Source of the DNA: a virus
Length of the DNA stretch: 32,911 nt
IMG/VR virus record: IMGVR_UViG_3300032287_001412
Location: 1-32,911 of that record
Direction: 5' to 3' (one strand)
Shown in pieces: positions 7,887 through 15,097 of the stretch (the stretch's first letter is position 1; the number at the start of each line of letters is the position of its first letter). Below the pieces are notes generated by a model. It was not told the DNA's origin, searched no databases, and saw nothing but the letters and a program-made list of their open reading frames with translations. Position numbers and translations under genes: made by a program.

Positions 7887-8368
7887 TATGCAAACTCTCT
7901 GTCTTCCCTATGACCACCACGACCTGCCATATTACTATCAGTCTCACGGACCTCTACTCTACAGCACCATACACGCTTTGCTTCTTCACTACCACAGTTG
8001 GGCAAGAAGATTGTGTTGATGTATTCATATAAAAAGTCAGCAATACCTTCACAACCAGTACGTTCTACTTCTGTAATCTTTGCTAGTTTAAGCTCACCCA
8101 AACGCAATAATTCGTCACGCATAGGGTCATCTTGTGCGACTAATAATGTATGATCGAACCATTCTTCTAGTTTATCTTTAAGTGGACGCAATCCACCAAA
8201 GTCAGTTACCCAGTTACGTGCGTCTAGTGTGTCAGCTTCAAATTCAAAGTGAAAACTCATAGCATAACCATGAATTAAGTTACAATGACTGTCAGCACGC
8301 CATTGACGATATGCGACAGGACCTATTTGTCTGTATGTTTTTGTTGAAAAGAATTTTTTGTTTGCCAT
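7886..8368 (-). CDS. queD: 6-carboxytetrahydropterin synthase-like protein (QueD/PTPS family) with altered zinc site
   Basis: A PTPS/QueD-family T-fold protein of 160 residues (E. coli QueD is about 120). QueD converts dihydroneopterin triphosphate, the FolE product, to 6-carboxytetrahydropterin, the QueE substrate. Seen: the catalytic Cys in the CxxxHG motif (Cys29, His33), the Asp-His pair FDHTLL (Asp72, His73), TDFGGL before the helix, and Glu142 in VEVRET for pterin binding. The second His of the HGH zinc motif is Tyr35, and there is no obvious upstream zinc His; His28 next to the Cys could substitute. It has its own sigma70-like promoter. folE and queE nearby support the pathway assignment. 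Confidence 0.85.
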   Translation of the reverse strand: MANKKFFSTKTYRQIGPVAYRQWRADSHCNLIHGYAMSFHFEFEADTLDARNWVTDFGGLRPLKDKLEEWFDHTLLVAQDDPMRDELLRLGELKLAKITEVERTGCEGIADFLYEYINTIFLPNCGSEEAKRVWCCRVEVRETDSNMAGRGGHREDREFA

Positions 8369-8385
8369 GATTTCTCCTATGTTGT

Positions 8386-8414
8386 ATTATAGCATAGGCA
8401 GCAGAATTTGTAAA
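8386..8414 (-). promoter_or_regulatory. Sigma70-type promoter for queD operon
   Basis: On the minus strand a TTTACA -35 box (8414-8409) and a perfect TATAAT -10 box (8391-8386) are separated by 17 bases. TG sits one base before the -10, making an extended -10 (TGCTATAAT). Transcription would start near 8379, about 11 bases before the queD ATG, leaving just enough room for the AGGAG ribosome site. Confidence 0.8.
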
Positions 8415-8438
8415 GCGGGATGATGTCCGAAGACCGCT
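8414..8438 (-). other. Short stem-loop with UUCG tetraloop after the cytidylyltransferase gene
   Basis: On the minus-strand RNA, GUC-UUCG-GAC forms a C(UUCG)G tetraloop hairpin nested inside AGCG/CGCU. It sits between the stop of the cytidylyltransferase gene and the queD -35 box. There is no long U-run, so it may be a weak terminator or a 3'-end stabiliser rather than a classical intrinsic terminator. Confidence 0.3.
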
Positions 8439-8442
8439 ATAG

Positions 8443-8916
8443 TTATTTATTAAGAACGTTAATAATCTGGGCATCAGCTACCCGTTTCCTTAAACTTGAA
8501 CTACTAAAACTATGGTCACGACCATTAAAGACAATTTCAATATTTCTATCAAAACATTCATCTCTACCCGAAAAATCTTTATCAGCATATTCAACACCTA
8601 AAATACGAACATCTACGGGAAGAATAAGCAACAAGTCTCGCAAGTCTTGTTCGGTTTGATATACAACCACTTCATCAACATAACGGCAAGCTGATAATTG
8701 AATCTGTCGTTCTACGATACTTTGAACTGGTTTATTTTTAGTATCAGGTCTATCAATAGTAGGATCAGTTTGTAATCCTGCAATTAAGTAATCACAGTGA
8801 TTCTTTGCTTCACTTAACATAGCAATATGCCCTGCGTGTAGCATATCAAATGTGCTGAAGGTGATACCAATCTTCTTACCTTCTTGTTTAAGTTTCTTAA
8901 TATGATTGAAAATCAT
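8443..8916 (-). CDS. Cytidylyl/adenylyltransferase-family nucleotidyltransferase (HxGH)
   Basis: A 157-residue single-domain nucleotidyltransferase of the RfaE C-domain/TagD type. Seen: STFDMLHAGH, the HxGH nucleotide-binding motif near the N terminus, and SSSSLRKRV near the C terminus, matching the SSTxxR-like phosphate motif. Such enzymes join CTP or ATP to a sugar-phosphate or polyol-phosphate. I chose the ATG at 8916 over one six codons upstream because it overlaps the previous stop as ATGA. A second HxGH enzyme fused to a cupin lies at 12403-13158. Together with the glycosyltransferases this suggests an activated-sugar route, but the substrate is unknown. Confidence 0.82.
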   Translation of the reverse strand: MIFNHIKKLKQEGKKIGITFSTFDMLHAGHIAMLSEAKNHCDYLIAGLQTDPTIDRPDTKNKPVQSIVERQIQLSACRYVDEVVVYQTEQDLRDLLLILPVDVRILGVEYADKDFSGRDECFDRNIEIVFNGRDHSFSSSSLRKRVADAQIINVLNK

Positions 8917-9149
8917 TTTGAAAGAGTTCTCCACATTTTCTTTTGTTCATTCTCTTTTAAGAATTCATCCTCACCTACAAATGTAGGGCTATCAGCCATG
9001 ATCTCATCCAACAACCATTTTAGTTTATGTAAATCTTGTTTGATTCCCCATTGAACATATCCGTCATTGTATGGACTGTGAAGTTCTACTCCTGCTAGAT
9101 AGATTTGATGATGTACTGAATTATAATCCATTGGTTTACTAAATCCCAT
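8913..9149 (-). CDS. Small phage protein, 78 aa
   Basis: A soluble 78-residue protein starting MGFSKPMDYNSVHHQIYLAG, with a YVQWGIKQDLHKLKWLLDEIM amphipathic helix and a charged C terminus ending WRTLSK. The start at 9149 overlaps the stop of the 41-residue micropeptide as TAATG, which favours it over the longer frame. The stop overlaps the cytidylyltransferase start as ATGA. No recognised family. Confidence 0.65.
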   Translation of the reverse strand: MGFSKPMDYNSVHHQIYLAGVELHSPYNDGYVQWGIKQDLHKLKWLLDEIMADSPTFVGEDEFLKENEQKKMWRTLSK

Positions 9150-9274
9150 TATTTGCTCCCACATGTACAGTTGCGACCTTGATTGCAATCACCAGTGCAA
9201 CTACTTTTTGGTAATAATCTAACAATTGTAATTGCAACAGCAATCACTACAGCTAAAATAATAATTATAGTCAT
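9149..9274 (-). CDS. Membrane-anchored Cys-rich micropeptide, 41 aa
   Basis: The peptide is one N-terminal hydrophobic helix (MTIIIILAVVIAVAITIV) followed by a short tail with four cysteines (residues 26, 30, 36 and 38) in a CTGDCNQGRNCTC arrangement. The start overlaps the folE stop as ATGA and the stop overlaps the next start as TAATG, so it lies in a fully coupled chain. Similar CxGxCxQGRxCxC tails occur in small proteins of other phages as far as I recall, but I know of no function. The tail could bind a metal or form disulfides if exported. Confidence 0.65.
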   Translation of the reverse strand: MTIIIILAVVIAVAITIVRLLPKSSCTGDCNQGRNCTCGSK

Positions 9275-9951
9275 TTGCAACCTTTATTAGCAATTTGCAA
9301 GAACTCTTGTCTAGCCGCTGGATCCGTTTTGAATCCACCACCTAAGCGACATGTAACTGTGCTAGAACCAGTATCTTCTACACCACGTGATTTAACACAA
9401 TAGTGCTGTGCATCAATCATAACTGCTACATCTTCTGTTTCAAGAATGAACTGTAAGGTGTGGAAAATTTGCTCTGTTAACCTCTCTTGGATTTGAGGCC
9501 TTTTGCTAAAATATTCTACGATACGGTTTATCTTACTAAGCCCTAACACTCTTTGTTTAGGGACATAAGCTACAGTAGCCAATCCATCAATTACTACAAA
9601 ATGATGTTCGCAGTTAGATTGAACATTAACATTACGCTCTACAACCATTTCGTTGTATTGCATCTTGTTGTCAACTGTTGTACATTTAGGGAATGCTTCA
9701 TAATCTAATCCCCAAAAGATTTCGTTTACATACATCTTAGCAACACGCTTTGGTGTTTCCATTAATGAATCATCATCTAGGTCAAGACCCAATGTTAGCA
9801 TGATGTTTGTAAAAGCATTTTCGATGATTTCGATTTTAGCTTTGCGGTCAATACTGTTATTGACTGTAGGAGTTTCAACTCCCATTTTAACTAAATGTTC
9901 GTGTACTTTTTGACCCAATTCTGGATCTGTTTTTGTCTTATTGTAACTCAT
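9271..9951 (-). CDS. folE: GTP cyclohydrolase I
   Basis: A FolE-type GTP cyclohydrolase I of 226 residues, the usual length. It converts GTP to 7,8-dihydroneopterin triphosphate, the first step of both folate and 7-deazaguanine synthesis. The zinc site is intact: NCEHHF (Cys114, His116/117) and QHYCVKSRGVEDTGS (His183, Cys185). SKINRIVEYFSKRPQIQERL carries the substrate-binding region. I chose the ATG at 9951 because a strong GGAGGG ribosome site precedes it; the longer frame has none. Upstream lies a GATAAATA late-type box. With queD, queE and dpdA in the same run, the product probably feeds modified-base synthesis. Confidence 0.95.
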   Translation of the reverse strand: MSYNKTKTDPELGQKVHEHLVKMGVETPTVNNSIDRKAKIEIIENAFTNIMLTLGLDLDDDSLMETPKRVAKMYVNEIFWGLDYEAFPKCTTVDNKMQYNEMVVERNVNVQSNCEHHFVVIDGLATVAYVPKQRVLGLSKINRIVEYFSKRPQIQERLTEQIFHTLQFILETEDVAVMIDAQHYCVKSRGVEDTGSSTVTCRLGGGFKTDPAARQEFLQIANKGCK

Positions 9952-10010
9952 AGATAACCCTCCGTTGTGAGTGTTTTGTTTTGACATTCGCTACCGTTGT
10001 GTAGCATACT

Positions 10011-10018
10011 TATTTATC
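10011..10018 (-). promoter_or_regulatory. T4-type late promoter box GATAAATA upstream of folE
   Basis: GATAAATA on the minus strand, 60 bases before the folE ATG. It matches the NATAAATA late-promoter consensus of T4-like phages and is the same octamer found before four other genes here. The 83-base gap around it (9952-10034) holds nothing else I can identify. Confidence 0.5.
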
Positions 10019-10034
10019 TTTACTAATTGCCTGT

Positions 10035-10520
10035 TTAAGAAAAAGGCCATGCCGCATTTGGGTCTAATGGTGGACGTTCTTTTAACTCAACATTCTCAGT
10101 GATTATAACACCGTTGTCACTAGCATATGCAACACTAAAGGGCGCCAAGACTATGACATAATCATCTTCAATTTGCCAATCATGTTCACCATCAAACAAC
10201 CAAGATGCACCACCTTCGTAGTACAACTCTTTGATTTCTTGTTGTTCTAATTCTGGAATATCGTCTGAGAATTCCCAATCTATACTGATAGAATCATCAA
10301 ACTCACAGCCCCAACCTGCATCTGTTTTACAATAAGCAGAGTTGTCACCTTTCCATGGAAGGTTGCAATCAAGGTCTTCTTCAATAAAACCTTGACCCCA
10401 ACGATATAGTTCTTCCATATTAAACCAACTGATAGATCCGTCACTATTCTCACGGAACATTTCTACCCGCCAGCTAATACTTTTCTTTTCTAATGGTTTA
10501 ATACAGTAAACATTTGCCAT
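10035..10520 (-). CDS. Acidic hypothetical phage protein, 161 aa
   Basis: A strongly acidic soluble protein starting MANVYCIKPLEKKSISWRVE. It is rich in Trp, Asp and Glu and ends in a proline-rich ERPPLDPNAAWPFS tail. Strand-like segments alternate with acidic loops. It could mimic nucleic acid charge, but no motif supports that. It lies two bases after a small basic protein and before the folE promoter. No family recognised. Confidence 0.7.
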   Translation of the reverse strand: MANVYCIKPLEKKSISWRVEMFRENSDGSISWFNMEELYRWGQGFIEEDLDCNLPWKGDNSAYCKTDAGWGCEFDDSISIDWEFSDDIPELEQQEIKELYYEGGASWLFDGEHDWQIEDDYVIVLAPFSVAYASDNGVIITENVELKERPPLDPNAAWPFS

Positions 10521-10522
10521 TT

Positions 10523-10693
10523 TTAATCCTTAGATTTTCTACCAGAAGTCTTGGCTCGCATACCTTCTTTGTATATTTCAGCCCAACTACGAATAAAGCT
10601 ACCACGTTGATGGTCGTCTAAGATAGTAGCCGCTCTGCGTTTTACTTCTTTAGGGACTTTAACTGCCCTGCTGTCATATCCTCTGCAGGTCAT
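10523..10693 (-). CDS. Small basic protein, 56 aa
   Basis: A 56-codon frame, MTCRGYDSRAVKVPKEVKRR to KTSGRKSKD, very rich in Arg and Lys with a helical centre (AATILDDHQRGSFIRSWAEI). It fits tightly between the histone-like ORF (ends 10697) and the acidic protein (starts 10520), and no other frame fills this space. The charge suggests nucleic acid binding, which is inference. Confidence 0.6.
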   Translation of the reverse strand: MTCRGYDSRAVKVPKEVKRRAATILDDHQRGSFIRSWAEIYKEGMRAKTSGRKSKD

Positions 10694-10696
10694 ATA

Positions 10697-10891
10697 TTAA
10701 GCCTTTGCTTTTGCTTCAGCACGTGCGGCTTTTTCTGCTGTAATTTCATTACGGCGAGCCTTAACTGCTTTTGCTAATTCTGCTAATGCTTTACGGGCAC
10801 GTGTACCTGCGGCCGCATTGCCTTTGTTAAATTTATCGTTCTCAGCATTGTATGCTGCCAAACTTGTTTCAATATCGTTATGTGCGCTCAT
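10697..10891 (-). CDS. Histone H1/Hc1-like small basic protein
   Basis: A 64-residue, Ala/Lys-rich helical protein. The AYNAENDKFNKGNAAAGTR and RKALAELAKAVKARRNEI segments resemble the Hc1-type bacterial histone H1-like family, which binds and compacts DNA. The tail is an alternating Ala/Lys/Glu helix, AARAEAKAKA. Its start overlaps the preceding gene, which itself ends in a histone-like tail, as ATGA. The family call rests on my recall of the Hc1 pattern and should be tested by profile search. Confidence 0.65.
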   Translation of the reverse strand: MSAHNDIETSLAAYNAENDKFNKGNAAAGTRARKALAELAKAVKARRNEITAEKAARAEAKAKA

Positions 10892-11205
10892 TTGTTTTCC
10901 TTTGTTTTACGTTTAGTTTTAGGTTCTGCAACCTTTTTTGCTACAGTCTTAGCTTTTGGTTTAGCTTCAACAGTAGCAGTAGCCTTTTTAGGGGCTGCCT
11001 TCTTTTTAGCTGGTTTGACATCTACACCAACAGGAAGAACACTTTCTGCTTTTAGACAAGCGGCTCGAACTTCGCTGACCAATGCGTCCCAATCCCATTC
11101 TAATTCTACCTTACCATTTGGATGGGTAGTCACAGTTAAGTGATTACCCTTTACTACCTTGGGCTCAAGTGATTCTTTTGCTTTTTTAATTAAACTGGTT
11201 ACCAT
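10888..11205 (-). CDS. Phage protein with Lys/Ala/Pro-rich histone-like tail, 105 aa
   Basis: It has two parts. Residues 1-62 form a small folded region with HLTVTTHPNGKVELEWDWDA and a helix VSEVRAACLKAES. Residues 63-105 are a low-complexity tail with KPAKKKAAPKKATATVEAKP-like repeats, typical of H1-type linker histones. The tail would bind DNA without sequence preference. It is coupled by ATGA to the Hc1-like gene, so the pair probably acts together on the phage or host nucleoid. No function is known for the N-terminal part. Confidence 0.7.
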   Translation of the reverse strand: MVTSLIKKAKESLEPKVVKGNHLTVTTHPNGKVELEWDWDALVSEVRAACLKAESVLPVGVDVKPAKKKAAPKKATATVEAKPKAKTVAKKVAEPKTKRKTKENK

Positions 11206-11206
11206 T

Positions 11207-12406
11207 TTAATATTTGCTTTCTCTAGTGTATTTGCGATAATCTTTATCCATACGCAACCATTGTTGTCCCTTACCTTCTAAGATATCACAGATTCTATCA
11301 ATCGTTCCATCAGTCCAATCACTGATTTTACCTTGATTCATATGCGGCTGATGTAACATATTATACAACTTAATAGCGGCATCTTCAACAGACCAGGGCG
11401 TATACAATCTTGTGTAGTCATTTGCAAACGTTTCTGGGAAACTGCGATACGCCGGATATAATACATTGCAACCCAATGCATCTGCTTCACTAACTGTATT
11501 ACTTACCCAGTCTTGCAAAGCACAGTTAAACAATATTCTAGTATCATTTAACAAACCGTAATATGCATTCTTATCTAGGTCTTCGTATACTTTTAATAAA
11601 CCGCGACTTTGAAAATCTTTAGTGCGTTGCATGTAACTGTCATTATTACTTTTTAAAGCACTACCACTGAACACACAGAATTCTACGTTTCGGGGTACAC
11701 CATGACGATCTACTAATCCATATCGGTCAAAGAATTCTTCAATCACATCCATGTAGAAGTCTGGTTGCTTTTCTTGATCCCAACGTGCTGAAAATGCAAT
11801 ACGCATCTTACGCTCATCGAATGGCTTGATGACATTACCTACACGACTACGAACTTCTTCTTTACCAAACGCTAGACCACTAATATTATAGATAGGAGCT
11901 TTCCAACCCGCAATCTTCATGTGCATTACCATTTCTTCATTTGAAGCAAGTACACCATCAGCAAAACTATCAACCATCTTCTCGTAGTGACCCATGAATT
12001 CACTCATACCCCATACGTGTACAAAGTCATCAGGGTCAATACTTTGTGCTAGACAGCGAACAAAAATCTTAGGACGACTTGTGATCGGAACCTGTTTCAT
12101 AATGTAGGGTAATGACTCAATGCCGGGCTGAAACATATCTTCAAAGTATACGATATCACCTGCACCAACTAGTCCTTGCTTCATCATCTTAACAAGATTC
12201 ATTAGTTGACTCATACCAAAGTATGTGCGACCATGTGCGTCTAGTACTTGACCTGTAACAATAGATTGGTCATTATTTAATGTTTCACCGGGCACGATAA
12301 CATAGTTAATGCCACGTTGTTTAAAAACACGCTCATTCCACTCTTGCAATTGTAGAGTGTATCGTGCTTTGTATGGTTCCAAGCCCATGTAATATAATGT
12401 TTTCAT
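11207..12406 (-). CDS. GT-B glycosyltransferase, phage type
   Basis: A 399-residue protein with GT-B features. The C-terminal half carries IAFSARWDQEKQPDFYMDV, which resembles the nucleotide-sugar lobe opening of GT4 enzymes, and an SNTVSEADALGCNVLYPAY stretch that matches the donor-binding Glu region. It has no signal peptide or membrane segment, so it acts in the cytoplasm. It starts at an ATGA overlap with the cytidylyltransferase-cupin gene, suggesting it uses a sugar activated by that protein. The target could be modified DNA, a virion protein or a surface glycan. Confidence 0.75.
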   Translation of the reverse strand: MKTLYYMGLEPYKARYTLQLQEWNERVFKQRGINYVIVPGETLNNDQSIVTGQVLDAHGRTYFGMSQLMNLVKMMKQGLVGAGDIVYFEDMFQPGIESLPYIMKQVPITSRPKIFVRCLAQSIDPDDFVHVWGMSEFMGHYEKMVDSFADGVLASNEEMVMHMKIAGWKAPIYNISGLAFGKEEVRSRVGNVIKPFDERKMRIAFSARWDQEKQPDFYMDVIEEFFDRYGLVDRHGVPRNVEFCVFSGSALKSNNDSYMQRTKDFQSRGLLKVYEDLDKNAYYGLLNDTRILFNCALQDWVSNTVSEADALGCNVLYPAYRSFPETFANDYTRLYTPWSVEDAAIKLYNMLHQPHMNQGKISDWTDGTIDRICDILEGKGQQWLRMDKDYRKYTRESKY

Positions 12407-13158
12407 TCTTTTCTTTCAATATCTTCTTCTACACAAAGTGAACCATATTGAATCTCTACAATACGACAAATTTCACTGTATGGATTACTTAATTGATGCC
12501 AGTCACCTACTGGAATTTTATATGAATTATGTTTAGTTAGTGTTTGTGTTGGTAATGAATACCCATTAGACATCATAGAATGGACATCACACTTGCCCTC
12601 ACTTACTAACCAGTATTCGCTTCTGTTATTATGTTTTTGCATACTCAATGATTTACCCGGATCAATAGTTAATTCTTTTACTTTACAACCTTCTACATCA
12701 TGTAGTATACGATAATATCCCCATTGACGCAATGTTTTCGGTTGTTTCCATTCACGTAGTATCCAACTACTACTGTTCATTTTGTTTTCACCACCTACAG
12801 CAAAGACAAATTCCACATCATCAAACACCATTTCTGGTATGTTTTCTTTTGTTCTGTCGCCACCATTTGCGAAAATAATATGTGCATCTGGGTACATCAT
12901 TTTTACATTGCGAATAGCTTCAACGCTAGAACCATCATTATCATCATAGATAACACAATGATCTACCATTTTTAAATTCTCAATGATTGACATGCGTTCA
13001 GTAATCGGCATAAAAGGTTGGCCCTTCTTGCGAGCCAACCATGCATCACTATTCAACCCGACGATTAATTTATCGCCTAGTTTTTTTGCAGCCTTGAAGT
13101 ATTCAATGTGACCGCTATGTAATGGATCAAATCCACCAGTGACTAATACTATTTTCAT
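12403..13158 (-). CDS. Cytidylyltransferase-cupin fusion (RfaE/TagD domain plus sugar-phosphate isomerase-type cupin)
   Basis: A 251-residue two-domain protein. Residues 1-135 form an HxGH nucleotidyltransferase (TGGFDPLHSGH at 7-17, ITERMSII). Residues about 145-251 form a cupin of the mannose-6-phosphate isomerase type II/GDP-mannose pyrophosphorylase C-domain kind: WGYYRILHD, KELTIDPGKSLSMQKHNNRS, a WHQLSNP segment and a GSLCVEEDIER end. This would couple activation and isomerisation of a sugar phosphate. I chose the ATG at 13158 because of the ATGA overlap with the upstream gene; a longer frame exists. The pairing of these two domain types is unusual to my knowledge. Confidence 0.85.
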   Translation of the reverse strand: MKIVLVTGGFDPLHSGHIEYFKAAKKLGDKLIVGLNSDAWLARKKGQPFMPITERMSIIENLKMVDHCVIYDDNDGSSVEAIRNVKMMYPDAHIIFANGGDRTKENIPEMVFDDVEFVFAVGGENKMNSSSWILREWKQPKTLRQWGYYRILHDVEGCKVKELTIDPGKSLSMQKHNNRSEYWLVSEGKCDVHSMMSNGYSLPTQTLTKHNSYKIPVGDWHQLSNPYSEICRIVEIQYGSLCVEEDIERKE

Positions 13159-13361
13159 GGACGTGCGTGTTCCACCCATTGATTTTTTGCAGGCTTACCT
13201 GACATGCATTTTGCAAATTGACGGAACACATAACTACGTTGGTCGTAGAGGTCTGCTTCGTTATACTTATAACCATAATCTTGACAGAATTCAAGATACT
13301 TTTCCAAGTCCTCAAAGATTTGTTGAACACGTGGATTAGATTGATATTGTTGTTTTGCCAT
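13155..13361 (-). CDS. Small phage protein, 68 aa
   Basis: A 68-residue helical protein, MAKQQYQSNPRVQQIFEDLE to NQWVEHARP, with a YNEADLYDQRSYVFRQFAK segment. Proteins of this pattern are common in T4-like phages, without an established role as far as I know. The start at 13361 was chosen over an upstream one because an AAGGA ribosome site precedes it. The stop overlaps the cytidylyltransferase-cupin start as ATGA. Confidence 0.7.
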   Translation of the reverse strand: MAKQQYQSNPRVQQIFEDLEKYLEFCQDYGYKYNEADLYDQRSYVFRQFAKCMSGKPAKNQWVEHARP

Positions 13362-13374
13362 TTTATTAATTCCT

Positions 13375-13827
13375 TTAAATAGCGAGTTGTTGATAAGGTC
13401 TTGTTGTATTGTAATAAATCGTTGCACCGTTCTCATTATCTTCTGAGACAGTGATTTCAATATTACGATCGGGATAGCGAGTAGCGATTTGCTCATAGAG
13501 GTCATCACTAATCATTTCACATGACTTATAATTCAATTCAAGTGTTCCGCCTTTATAGAGATTCTCTAACCAGCGTTTAAATTGAATGAATTCAATATCC
13601 CTGTCATTGTGAAATACTTCAATCGCCACGTTAAAGTGAAAGATATGACGATGTGGAGTTCCTAAAAAGCTAACATCATACTCATCACCTGTTTTAAGTG
13701 CTGGGTCTGTTGCTGCCGCTGGGTACATATGAATACCCTCTTTTTGAAATGTTACAAAAATCATACGCTTGGCATGATGTTTGATTTCATTGCGTTTCAT
13801 TTGTAATGCTTGATCTCTTTGTTCCAT
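13375..13827 (-). CDS. Possible divergent T-fold (PTPS/QueD-like) phage protein, 150 aa
   Basis: The order of segments resembles the PTPS fold: HRHIFHFNVAIEVFH in the place of the HGH strand, RDIEFIQFKRWLENLY in the place of the DFxxLK helix, KSCEMISDDLYEQIATRYPD in the place of the PTxExLA helix, and IEITVSEDNENGATIYY in the place of the final VxET strand. The catalytic Cys of the CxxxHG motif is absent, so it is probably not an ordinary QueD. This is a pattern judgement only; the protein could be an unrelated conserved phage protein. It is coupled to the 73-residue ORF as TAATG. Confidence 0.45.
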   Translation of the reverse strand: MEQRDQALQMKRNEIKHHAKRMIFVTFQKEGIHMYPAAATDPALKTGDEYDVSFLGTPHRHIFHFNVAIEVFHNDRDIEFIQFKRWLENLYKGGTLELNYKSCEMISDDLYEQIATRYPDRNIEITVSEDNENGATIYYNTTRPYQQLAI

Positions 13828-14048
13828 TAGTAAGTCCTATTTAATGTAGCCCATGTTAACCACTGATGAAATGTATTATACACTATTTCAGCTTCTTTGT
13901 CATCCTGATTTACCCGTTTACCACGTACATAAAACCCATCTTTTGCTACACGTAGCATTTCATCTGAACCACCTCTAAATGAAATAGTAGATTCTTCGGT
14001 TTCAGCAGTTAGTGTCGATTTAATAGATAGTGATGAATTACTGTTCAT
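13827..14048 (-). CDS. Small phage protein, 73 aa
   Basis: A 73-residue protein with a Ser/Thr-rich start (MNSNSSLSIKSTLTAETEES) and a compact centre, MLRVAKDGFYVRGKRVNQDD, then a helix EAEIVYNTFHQWLTWATL. This pattern recurs in large phages without assigned function as far as I recall. Its start overlaps the SGNH-like gene stop as ATGA, and its stop overlaps the next start as TAATG. Confidence 0.7.
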   Translation of the reverse strand: MNSNSSLSIKSTLTAETEESTISFRGGSDEMLRVAKDGFYVRGKRVNQDDKEAEIVYNTFHQWLTWATLNRTY

Positions 14049-14884
14049 TTAAAAAATCCTGTACTTTCTAAGTGTGGTAATAAAATATTATTTAACCAAA
14101 CCATATGCCCATGTGCGTTTGGGTGAGGGTCAACTATTCCTCTAAAATATTGCAAATCTTCCACTTCAATTGATTTTAAATATCCATGTATAGATTTTGT
14201 TGTAACTAAATTTGATCTATCTAATAATTCATATAGATGTTTGCACTGATTATTACTTTTGTGAGATTCTATACAATCGTTAACACCATCCATATAATAT
14301 TGTTCATATAATTTAATATTGTGAACTTTACATATAGATTGTAACATAATCATGTTCTCTAATGAAAGTATTATGGACTCCTCTATACCATCACAAAACA
14401 TCAGATATTCTTTAAAGAAAGGAATTTCATCATGCCATCCACCGGTTATATACCAACCACCGTTTTGATTATATGGAATACAATGATCGGTATTCACCTC
14501 ACCTACACATGCAATACTATCACCTGAATTCTCTAAATCACCAAACTGCAATTGATATAATAATCTATCTTGTTTAGTCCAATGCTCTACTATTCGTTCA
14601 ATGGTATCTTTATTATTGATTAACCAACTACGTCTGTCATGTCCCGACCACATTACAAACACACAAATTTCTTCAGGCTTATACCCTTCACTCAATGCTT
14701 TATGTATAGCATGAACCGTTTTCTTTTGTATAAGTTGATTACCTTGGCTACTTAATCCCCTGTGGTCAAACACTAATTCAGGATTAATTCTTTTTAGATT
14801 TCGTTCTAATAAATTTACCCATGTGAATGGAGTAGAGGGGTCGCTAAAACTACACCCACATGTTATAATTTTCTTATACTTCAT
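14045..14884 (-). CDS. SGNH/GDSL-like hydrolase-fold protein
   Basis: A 279-residue protein with the blocks of the SGNH fold: GCSFSDPSTP (candidate nucleophile Ser12), SSQGNQL (block II Gly48, Asn49), FVMWSGHDRRSW near residue 78 (block III region), and VDPHPNAHGH near the end with Asp252 and His254 completing the usual triad. No signal peptide, so cytoplasmic or virion-associated. Family members are esterases, acetyl-transfer or deacetylating enzymes on glycans. The gene is richer in A/T than its neighbours, like the radical SAM gene. Substrate unknown. Confidence 0.65.
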   Translation of the reverse strand: MKYKKIITCGCSFSDPSTPFTWVNLLERNLKRINPELVFDHRGLSSQGNQLIQKKTVHAIHKALSEGYKPEEICVFVMWSGHDRRSWLINNKDTIERIVEHWTKQDRLLYQLQFGDLENSGDSIACVGEVNTDHCIPYNQNGGWYITGGWHDEIPFFKEYLMFCDGIEESIILSLENMIMLQSICKVHNIKLYEQYYMDGVNDCIESHKSNNQCKHLYELLDRSNLVTTKSIHGYLKSIEVEDLQYFRGIVDPHPNAHGHMVWLNNILLPHLESTGFFK

Positions 14885-15096
14885 TAATGATCGTCACTAA
14901 GGTCTACTGAATTGTGGTCATTATCCCATTGGGCACGAATCATCATTCTAAGTTCTTTGTTATATTTGTCTTTAGTTTCTTTTAAATCAGATATCTTTTT
15001 AGTATCAGTAGAACCATTCTTTTCTAAATTAAAGATTTGGTTATCTAATAATCTAACTGATTCTTCTAGTGTCTTAATACGACTTCTATATGGCAT
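14884..15096 (-). CDS. Coiled-coil protein, 70 aa
   Basis: A 70-residue protein, MPYRSRIKTLEESVRLLDNQ to NSVDLSDDH. Two charged helices with heptad-like hydrophobic spacing suggest a short coiled coil, followed by an acidic tail. It starts one base after the dpdA stop and overlaps the SGNH-like start as TAATG. No family or function recognised. Confidence 0.65.
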   Translation of the reverse strand: MPYRSRIKTLEESVRLLDNQIFNLEKNGSTDTKKISDLKETKDKYNKELRMMIRAQWDNDHNSVDLSDDH

Positions 15097-15097
15097 A

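Noticed and set aside
8444-8451. AATAAATA on the minus strand, also matching the late consensus, upstream of queD
   Set aside because: It overlaps the end of the cytidylyltransferase coding region and lacks the GATAAATA form of the other five; the sigma70 promoter explains queD better.
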